The notes beneath the pieces are model-generated. The model ran no database searches and was not told where the DNA came from. It saw only the letters and a program-made list of their open reading frames with translations. DNA of 6,774 bases from Alcaligenaceae bacterium (lineage in GTDB: Bacteria > Pseudomonadota > Gammaproteobacteria > Burkholderiales > Burkholderiaceae). The position numbers were made by a program, and so were the translations under genes. This document shows, piece after piece, positions 6,000-6,774 of the stretch; within the stretch, counting starts at the first letter, position 1, and each line of letters opens with the position of its first letter. The DNA is taken from contig CANBUF010000106.1 of the NCBI GenBank assembly GCA_947372575.1, forward strand, positions 1-6,774. The letters are read 5' to 3'.

Positions 6000-6774
6000 T
6001 CAGACTGCGCGTTCGGCGTTAACCATTCTGCGTGGTGTCTCTAAGTAGTTGCGTGGCAAGCCTGCCTTGGCCAGGGCGCCTTGCATTGAGATGTCGGGCA
6101 GCGAGCGCGCAATGATTTTGCGCACTTCAATGAGCTTTTCAATGTTGACTCCCGTATCAAAACCCATTGAATCGAGCATGAAGCATAGGTCTTCCATGAC
6201 GATATTGCCGCTGGCACCCGGTGCAAAGGGACACCCCCCCAGACCAGCCAGTGAGGCATCAAAATGGGAAATGCCACACTCAAGGGCCGCGACAACGTTT
6301 GCGAGACCGACTCCGCGTGTGTCATGAAAATGTGCGCCAATGGTGATTGGGCCGACTTCTGATAGCACTGCAGTAAAGACTTCGCGTACAAGGTTAGGAT
6401 CTGCATACCCAACCGTATCGGCGATGACAAGTTCGTCGGCGCCCGCTTGAACCAGTTGCTTGGCATATTTGACGACTTGGGAGGTCGCGATACGGCCTTC
6501 GTAGGAGCAGCCCAGCGCGGTAGATAGGCCACCCACGATTAGAGGGCGTTTGCCTTCTGGTTGCGTTTTAATTAGTTCAACAATGGCACGAAAATCTGTA
6601 ATCGAATCTTCGGGAGGTCGCCGCACGTTTTTCATATTGTGCGTTTCACTGACAGACATCACAAAATTTAGCTTGTGCACGCCGAGTTCGATACCGCGTT
6701 GCGCGCCGCGAAGATTTGGAATTAAGGCCGTAACAATCAACTTTGGAATTTTCAAGGCGCCTAGGGTCACCGCC
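6000..6774 (-). CDS. Hydroxymethylglutaryl-CoA lyase family protein (5' end outside window)
   Basis: A TIM-barrel retro-aldol lyase that would cleave a 3-hydroxy-3-methylacyl-CoA (HMG-CoA, or a relative such as citramalyl-CoA). The stop is TGA at 6000-6002 and the frame stays open to the right edge, giving about 257 residues out of the usual 300 or so. The N-terminal barrel strand with the catalytic DGLQ-type motif is therefore missing from view. Numbered from the GTG codon at 6770 (probably internal), landmarks are SVSETHNMKNV (39-49), metal-binding HFHDTRG (147-153) and the diagnostic ASLAGLGGCPFAPGASGN (172-189), whose Cys180 matches the active-site Cys of HMG-CoA lyases. The next gene is MmgE/PrpD, 70 bases away. 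In Burkholderiales such lyase paralogues often sit with CoA-transferases and Bug proteins, so a role in carboxylic acid breakdown rather than leucine or ketone-body metabolism is plausible. Confidence 0.93.
   Translation of the reverse strand, partial: AVTLGALKIPKLIVTALIPNLRGAQRGIELGVHKLNFVMSVSETHNMKNVRRPPEDSITDFRAIVELIKTQPEGKRPLIVGGLSTALGCSYEGRIATSQVVKYAKQLVQAGADELVIADTVGYADPNLVREVFTAVLSEVGPITIGAHFHDTRGVGLANVVAALECGISHFDASLAGLGGCPFAPGASGNIVMEDLCFMLDSMGFDTGVNIEKLIEVRKIIARSLPDISMQGALAKAGLPRNYLETPRRMVNAERAV

Noticed and set aside
6768..6770. GTG as the start of the lyase gene
   Set aside because: The frame stays open to the window edge, and the residues before and after it continue the family barrel. 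About 40 N-terminal residues with a catalytic motif are still missing, so the true start lies outside the window.

Overview
The window looks like a catabolic/transport accessory region of a betaproteobacterium of the order Burkholderiales, most likely a moderate-GC member of the Alcaligenaceae (Bordetella/Advenella/Pusillimonas-like). The basis is the crowd of Bug-family (TctC-type) periplasmic solute-binding proteins, a gene expansion characteristic of that group, together with an HMG-CoA lyase-like protein, an MmgE/PrpD protein and a D-2-hydroxyacid dehydrogenase. The organism assignment is inference; no rRNA or marker gene is present.

Layout. Plus strand, left half (1-3338): the last 63 codons of a Bug protein cut by the window edge; a D-2-hydroxyacid dehydrogenase 20 bases downstream; a divergent Bug protein (Bug1) preceded by a possible 12-codon leader ORF with its own Shine-Dalgarno and a nested hairpin; and a canonical Bug protein (Bug2). 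Directly behind Bug2 (3350-3496) lies a start-less 48-codon reading frame that reads like the C-terminal end of a cupin protein, so it is probably a gene remnant. It contains a long imperfect inverted repeat, with a short perfect hairpin at its edge. Minus strand, right half (6774-3506): an HMG-CoA lyase-family protein running off the right edge, then an MmgE/PrpD-family protein, then a third complete Bug protein (Bug3). These three are co-directional with gaps of 70 and 93 bases. The two blocks converge near 3500.

How the genes may work together. Bug proteins bind carboxylates and related small molecules in the periplasm for tripartite tricarboxylate transporters, but no TctA or TctB membrane partner is in view, so these are orphan binders here. 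The minus-strand trio (retro-aldol CoA lyase, MmgE/PrpD dehydratase/decarboxylase-type enzyme, binding protein) suggests uptake and breakdown of a branched di- or tricarboxylic acid. The plus-strand block (binding proteins plus a 2-hydroxyacid dehydrogenase) suggests handling of a 2-keto/2-hydroxy acid. Substrates cannot be read from the sequence. All complete genes belong to known families. The less ordinary items are the leader ORF ahead of Bug1, the cupin remnant with its hairpins, the divergence of Bug1 and the altered motifs of the dehydrogenase. No mobile element, CRISPR array, tRNA or rRNA was seen. No intergenic gap between intact genes exceeds 170 bases.
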